The notes under the pieces are model-generated. The model made no database searches. It was given only the letters and a program-made list of their open reading frames with translations, and was not told the DNA's origin. The translations under genes were made by a program, and so were the position numbers. Below are positions 59,903 to 64,000 of a DNA stretch of 64,000 nt, one piece after another. Every line of letters starts with the position of its first letter. Within the stretch, counting starts at the first letter, position 1. The DNA is from Flavobacteriaceae bacterium PS02337 (GTDB lineage: Bacteria > Bacteroidota > Bacteroidia > Flavobacteriales > Flavobacteriaceae): the NCBI GenBank assembly GCA_029959285.1, contig JASCOE010000009.1:124001-188000 (forward strand), given 5' to 3'.

Positions 59903-59936
59903 AAACCCGACAAGTTTTAAAAACTGTCGGGTTTAA
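59903..59936. terminator. Repeat or terminator hairpin CCCGACA / TGTCGGG
   Basis: AAACCCGACA and TGTCGGGTTT pair, with GTTTT/AAAAC extension and one bulged A. It can act as terminator after the APC gene or on the other strand, and is also part of a repeated unit type. Confidence 0.6.
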
Positions 59937-59952
59937 TTTAAAATTTTATAAG

Positions 59953-59998
59953 AAATCTTTGCGTTCTCTAGCGTAAATCTTTGCGAGCTTTGCGGTTA
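59953..59998. repeat. Degenerate CTTTGCG-type repeat
   Basis: AAATCTTTGCGTTCTCTAGC, GTAAATCTTTGCGAGCTTTG and CGG units, related to the element at 13070-13181. It lies just before the convergent aminotransferase end at 60013. Confidence 0.6.
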
Positions 59999-60012
59999 GA
60001 AAAAAAATCCTT

Positions 60013-61500
60013 TTAAGACTTAAACCATCCCTCTACCAATTCATCTTCAAAAGAAGTTGCATTTTTATGAATAAACTCATTTCTCATTTTATCATAAGAA
60101 TAATCTAAAGCCCAAGTTTTATGATTTGCCGCCATTTCTTTAATACTTTCACAAACAAAAGCAATTTCTTTATCTGTAGTTGTTGGGTGAATTGACATTC
60201 TAATCCATCCTGGTTTTTTGATTAAATCACCAATTGTAATTTCGTTAACCAATTTATTAGAAGTTTCCTGATCAACGTGCAATAAATAATGTCCATAAGT
60301 TCCTGCGCAGCTGCATCCTCCTCTAGTCTGAATTCCAAAACGATCATTTAGAATTTTCACACCAAGATTAAAATGAAGATCATCAACAAAAAACGAAATT
60401 ACACCAAGACGCTCTTTATGTTGTCCAGCTAAAATTTTAATATTCGAAACTGGATCTAATTCACTAAAAATATAATCTACAATTTCGTGTTCGCGCTCCA
60501 TAATGTTTTCAATTCCCATTTCTTCCTTCAGCTCAATTGCAAGCGCAATTTTTATAACTTGAAGAAAACCAGGTGTTCCACCATCTTCACGATCCTCAAT
60601 ATTGTCGATATATTTATGTTCTCCCCAAGGATTTGTCCAGCTTACCGTTCCTCCGCCCGGACAATCAGGAATCATATTATTGTATAATTTCTTGTTGAAA
60701 ATTAAAACTCCAGAAGTTCCAGGACCTCCTAAAAATTTATGAGGTGACATAAATACAGCATCCAAATACGATTCTGGATCTGCTGGGTGCATGTCAACTT
60801 CTACGTAAGGCCCAGAACAAGCAAAATCAACAAAACAAACTCCATTATGTTTGTGCATCATTTTTGCAGCTTCATGATAAGGCGTTCTTAATCCCGTAAC
60901 ATTAGAACAAGCAGTAATTGACGCAATTTTAATCGTTCTGTCTCTATATTTTTCTAATAAAATTTCAAGATTTTCAACATTAAAAAGTCCTTTCTCGCAA
61001 GACGGAATAATCTCAACATCTGCAATAGTTTCCAACCAAGAAGTTTGATTAGAATGATGCTCCATGTGTGAAATAAAAACGATTGGTTTTTTTTCTGCCG
61101 GAACATTCGTAAAAGATTTCAAATTCTCTGGAACTTTTAATCCTAAAATACGCTGAAATTTATTGATAACTCCCGTCATTCCAGTTCCGTCTGTAATTAA
61201 AACATCATCGTTATTAGCATTCGCGTGACGTTTAATAATATGTCTAGCATGGTGATATGCTTTTGTCATCGCCGTACCTGACACAGTAGTTTCTGTATGT
61301 GTATTGGCAACAAAAGGTCCAAATTCGTTTAAAAGCTTTTCTTCAATCGGACGATATAATCTTCCACTGGCAGTCCAGTCTGTATAAATGATTGATTTTC
61401 TGCCACAAGGTGACGTAAATTCTTGGTTTATACCGACAATATTCTGTCTAAATTCCTGAAAGTAAGTTTCAAGAGTGATGGTACTATTTTTGCTATTCAT
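60013..61500 (-). CDS. Class V PLP-dependent aminotransferase/cysteine desulfurase-like protein
   Basis: 495 aa. The PLP lysine is in FMSPHKFLGGPGTSGVLIF (about 252-270). Other sites: SFFVDDLHFNLGVKIL near the C-terminus, GGCSCAGTYGHYLL (about 397) with cysteines, and a TETTVSGTAMTKAYHHARHI region near residue 71. The length is longer than SufS or NifS (about 400), and the N-terminal 40 residues are extra. Real substrate unknown. Single minus-strand gene. Confidence 0.88.
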   Translation of the reverse strand: MNSKNSTITLETYFQEFRQNIVGINQEFTSPCGRKSIIYTDWTASGRLYRPIEEKLLNEFGPFVANTHTETTVSGTAMTKAYHHARHIIKRHANANNDDVLITDGTGMTGVINKFQRILGLKVPENLKSFTNVPAEKKPIVFISHMEHHSNQTSWLETIADVEIIPSCEKGLFNVENLEILLEKYRDRTIKIASITACSNVTGLRTPYHEAAKMMHKHNGVCFVDFACSGPYVEVDMHPADPESYLDAVFMSPHKFLGGPGTSGVLIFNKKLYNNMIPDCPGGGTVSWTNPWGEHKYIDNIEDREDGGTPGFLQVIKIALAIELKEEMGIENIMEREHEIVDYIFSELDPVSNIKILAGQHKERLGVISFFVDDLHFNLGVKILNDRFGIQTRGGCSCAGTYGHYLLHVDQETSNKLVNEITIGDLIKKPGWIRMSIHPTTTDKEIAFVCESIKEMAANHKTWALDYSYDKMRNEFIHKNATSFEDELVEGWFKS

Positions 61501-61682
61501 TAGTTGTGCCTTGTGTTCGACTGCAAATATATCGTTTTTTTATAAAATTGCGAATTTATCAATAGTAAAGTTCAAACATTACATTACTGTTTGGTATCTT
61601 TAGTTAAAAGATCTTTTTTTTAATAAATTATCACAATATCCTATCGAATTAATAGGCAATAAACTAATAGAAAGTATTATTT

Positions 61683-62216
61683 ATGGGAAATTTATCAGTA
61701 GCTACCTTTGGTGGCGGTTGTTTTTGGTGTATAGAAGCTGTAATTCAGCGTTTAAAAGGTATAGAATCAATAAAATCGGGTTATTCAGACGGATTCATCA
61801 AGAATCCAGCTTATCGTGAAGTTTGTACAGGAAGAACTGGACACGCAGAAGTGATTCAAGTTACTTTTGACCCTGACATAATTTCATATCATGACTTAAT
61901 TTTCATCTTTATGACAAGTCATGATCCAACAACTTTAAATCGTCAAGGCGGTGACAGCGGAACACAATATCGTTCTATTGTCTTGTATCATGATGACGAA
62001 GAAAAAGAAATCGCAGAAAAAGTGTTTGAAGAAGTTCAACCTGCATACGCCGATCCGATTGTGACGCAATTAAAACCTCTTGAAGTTTTTTACGAAGCAG
62101 AAGATTATCATCAAAATTATTATAATGAAAATCAAGAAGCTGGATATTGCCAAGTTGTAATTGATCCGAAAATTCAAAAACTTAAAAAATTATACGCTGA
62201 TCGATTAGCTGACTAA
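61683..62216 (+). CDS. msrA: Peptide methionine sulfoxide reductase A
   Basis: 177 aa. GGGCFWCIEAVIQRLKGIESIKSGYSDG (residues about 10-37) contains the catalytic Cys in GCFWC. Other motifs: HAEVIQVTFDP, TSHDPTTLNRQGGDSGTQYRSIVLYHDDEE and YFYEAEDYHQNYY-like FYEAEDYHQNYYNENQEAGYC. The final Cys may be the recycling Cys. Reduces (S)-Met sulfoxide. Full length, no signal peptide, so cytoplasmic. A nested repeat and selO follow. Confidence 0.96.
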   Translation: MGNLSVATFGGGCFWCIEAVIQRLKGIESIKSGYSDGFIKNPAYREVCTGRTGHAEVIQVTFDPDIISYHDLIFIFMTSHDPTTLNRQGGDSGTQYRSIVLYHDDEEKEIAEKVFEEVQPAYADPIVTQLKPLEVFYEAEDYHQNYYNENQEAGYCQVVIDPKIQKLKKLYADRLAD

Positions 62217-62227
62217 TTTTTAGTTTA

Positions 62228-62387
62228 GCCACAGATTAAACAGATTAAAAGGATTTTTGTTTGCCACGAATTACACGAATTTTCACTAATTTTATTTAGT
62301 TGAATTTGAAAAACATTCGTGGAAATTCGTGTAATTCGTGGCAAAAAGACAAAGTAGAAAATCTTTTTAATCTGTTTAATCTGTGGC
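62228..62387. repeat. Nested two-level inverted repeat (CACAGATTAAACAGATT outside, CCACGAATTACACGAAT inside)
   Basis: Outer arms 62228-62257 and 62358-62387 match over 29 of 30 bp. Inner arms 62263-62280 and 62325-62342 are a perfect 18-bp match. The transcript could form one long stem topped by a second stem with a small loop. Another unit of the inner type begins at 63989 at the right edge of the window. Confidence 0.78.
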
Positions 62388-62410
62388 AAAAAAAAAAAGA
62401 AAGTAATAAA

Positions 62411-63979
62411 ATGAAAAATCTTAAAATAAATAATCGATTTACAGCAGAATTAACCGCCGATCCTGATTTAACGAATGAAATTCGTCAGGTAAAAAACACG
62501 CTGTTTTCATATGTAAATCCAACAAAACCTTCAAGCCCTAAATTGATTCATGCTTCAGAAGAAGTCGCTGAATTAGTTGGAATTTCAAAAGACGAAATTC
62601 AGTCAGAAGAATTTTTAAATACCTTTTCAGGAAAAGAAATTTATCCTGAAACACAGCCTTTTGCCATGTGTTATGCAGGACATCAATTTGGAAATTGGGC
62701 TGGACAATTAGGCGATGGACGAGCAATAAATTTAACTGAAGTAGAACATAATAATCAGTTTTTTACACTTCAATTAAAAGGCGCTGGAAAAACACCTTAT
62801 TCTAGAACCGCAGATGGTTTGGCAGTTTTACGTTCTTCAATTAGAGAATATTTATGCGCCGAAGCAATGCATAATTTAGGCGTTCCTACTACTCGATCGC
62901 TTTCGCTGATTCTTTCTGGAGATCAGGTTTTAAGGGATATTTTGTATAACGGAAATCCTGCTTACGAAAAAGGCGCAATTGTTTGTCGAGTTGCTCCTTC
63001 ATTTATTCGTTTTGGAAGTTTTGAAATGCTTACTTCTAGAAATGAATTAAAAAATTTAAAACAATTTGTAGAATTTACAATCAAACAATATTTCCCTGAA
63101 ATTACAGGAGAACCAAAAGAGCAATATTTGCAGTTTTTCAAAAAAGTTGCCGATACCACTCGCGAAATGATTTTACACTGGCAACGCGTTGGGTTTGTTC
63201 ATGGCGTGATGAATACCGATAATATGTCGATTCACGGAATCACGATTGATTACGGCCCTTACGGTTGGCTAGAAAATTATGATCCAGATTGGACACCAAA
63301 TACAACAGATAGTCAAAATAGAAGATACCGTTTTGGAAATCAGCCTCAAGTGGCGCAGTGGAATTTGTTTCAATTGGCCAACGCACTTTATCCGTTAATT
63401 AATGAAGCTGCTCCTTTAGAAAAAATATTAGAATCGTTTATGACTGATTTTGAAGAAGATTATAAGGTGATGTTTTTAAGCAAATTAGGAATATTTACTT
63501 CAAGTGAATCTGATGATAAAATTATTAAAGGTTTAGAAGAAATTTTGCAGTTATCAGAAACGGATATGACAATCTTTTTTAGAAATTTAAGCCAGATTAA
63601 AAAAGAAAATTCTGTTGAACAAGCATTCGAAAAAATTGAATATGCGTTTTATTTGCCAGAAGAAATTAAAGACAAAATTCTTGATGCATGGCAAAAATGG
63701 CTTTCTGTTTATTTGAAAAGATTAAATGCAGAAACATATTCTGATGAAGAACGCGCTTCAAAAATGAATCTTATAAATCCGAAATATGTGTTGCGAAATT
63801 ATATGGCTCAATTAGCAATTGATGCTGCTGACAAAGAGGATTATTCTTTAATTGATGAATTATTTCAACTTTTAAAAAATCCTTATGATGAACAACCAGA
63901 ATCTCAAAAATGGTTTGCCAAACGCCCAGATTGGGCAAGAACTAAAGTAGGTTGTTCTATGCTTTCTTGTAGTTCTTAA
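62411..63979 (+). CDS. selO: Protein adenylyltransferase SelO (YdiU family)
   Basis: 522 aa from ATG 62411; an open frame runs 37 codons upstream through the repeat, but those residues are repeat translation. The pseudokinase-fold sites are visible: AGHQFGNWAGQLGDGRAI (glycine-rich loop, about 93-110), KGAGKTPYSRTADGLAVLRSSIREYL, and the catalytic loop FVHGVMNTDNMSIHG with YDYGPYG-like IDYGPYGW following. The C-terminus is CSMLSCSS, matching the Cys/Sec tail (SCSS) of this family. It transfers AMP to proteins under stress. Complete. Confidence 0.94.
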   Translation: MKNLKINNRFTAELTADPDLTNEIRQVKNTLFSYVNPTKPSSPKLIHASEEVAELVGISKDEIQSEEFLNTFSGKEIYPETQPFAMCYAGHQFGNWAGQLGDGRAINLTEVEHNNQFFTLQLKGAGKTPYSRTADGLAVLRSSIREYLCAEAMHNLGVPTTRSLSLILSGDQVLRDILYNGNPAYEKGAIVCRVAPSFIRFGSFEMLTSRNELKNLKQFVEFTIKQYFPEITGEPKEQYLQFFKKVADTTREMILHWQRVGFVHGVMNTDNMSIHGITIDYGPYGWLENYDPDWTPNTTDSQNRRYRFGNQPQVAQWNLFQLANALYPLINEAAPLEKILESFMTDFEEDYKVMFLSKLGIFTSSESDDKIIKGLEEILQLSETDMTIFFRNLSQIKKENSVEQAFEKIEYAFYLPEEIKDKILDAWQKWLSVYLKRLNAETYSDEERASKMNLINPKYVLRNYMAQLAIDAADKEDYSLIDELFQLLKNPYDEQPESQKWFAKRPDWARTKVGCSMLSCSS

Positions 63980-63988
63980 TTTTTTTTC

Positions 63989-64000
63989 GCCACGAATTCA
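63989..64000. repeat. Start of another CCACGAATT-type repeat at window end
   Basis: GCCACGAATTCA at the edge matches the start of the inner arm at 62263 (GCCACGAATTACACGAAT). Only the first bases are visible, so the full element cannot be shown. Confidence 0.45.

Noticed and set aside
62300-62410. 37-codon upstream extension of selO
   Set aside because: It consists of translated repeat sequence; the conserved start is the ATG at 62411.

Overview
The window is chromosomal DNA from a Bacteroidota bacterium, most likely a Flavobacterium. It is AT-rich. Many proteins resemble flavobacterial families, such as the fused branched-chain 2-oxoacid dehydrogenase E1, DUF6155, DUF4256, DUF4265 and a deoxyhypusine synthase-like protein. 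Several promoters match the Bacteroidota consensus TTG-N19-21-TAnnTTTG. Short intergenic palindromic repeats of several types recur. No insertion sequence, integrase, prophage or CRISPR array was seen.

Region by region: 1-3540 holds the 3' end of acs, facing a two-gene unit (cNMP/CBS/DUF294 nucleotidyltransferase plus an exonuclease-fold protein). 4035-13041 holds two small secreted proteins, an MFS exporter, NDH-2, a DEAD-box helicase, a RadD-like helicase, DUF6155, and a DUF3817/MscS pair. 13223-21880 holds small proteins, the E1 fusion, a 2OG-Fe(II) oxygenase, a SUI1 factor, a nucleoside phosphorylase, DUF4265, a leaderless solute-binding-like protein and a membrane transglutaminase. 22028-33709 is an accessory-like stretch: ABC-F ATPase, Ntn hydrolase, an ArsR/AHSA1/DoxX/DUF4256 operon, VOC proteins, an acetyltransferase, methionine aminopeptidase, an SDR, a Crp/Fnr regulator and a short endonuclease V. 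A tRNA cluster (Tyr, Val, Val) follows at 33876-34270. 34533-47227 holds an ABC exporter, proline dehydrogenase, a broken O-antigen-ligase/TPR gene, aroB, a polyamine-type cluster (arginine decarboxylase, deoxyhypusine synthase-like, acidic protein) and recQ. 47411-63979 holds DinB, ppc, an Lrp regulator, an M14 carboxypeptidase divergent from an XRE regulator, envelope and lipid genes, an APC permease, a class V aminotransferase, msrA and selO.

The most informative signals are regulatory. (1) Five copies of the palindrome TTTAC-N4-GTAAA lie in the 312-bp gap between the XRE regulator and the M14 carboxypeptidase. They cover both promoters and the regulator's start codon. (2) Two nearly identical 16-bp palindromes lie exactly 21 bp upstream of -7-like elements, one before the Crp/Fnr gene and one before the SDR. 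(3) Two 14-bp repeats flank the -7 element of the ArsR operon. Other notable points are the broken polysaccharide ligase gene (in-frame stop plus a frameshift in an A6 run), a tandemly duplicated tRNA-Val unit with duplicated promoters, an exonuclease-like protein lacking two catalytic residues, and nested inverted-repeat elements that can fold into multi-arm structures.

No single large undescribed system is evident. Most genes are ordinary core or accessory genes. All functions come from reading motifs by eye; no database search was run.
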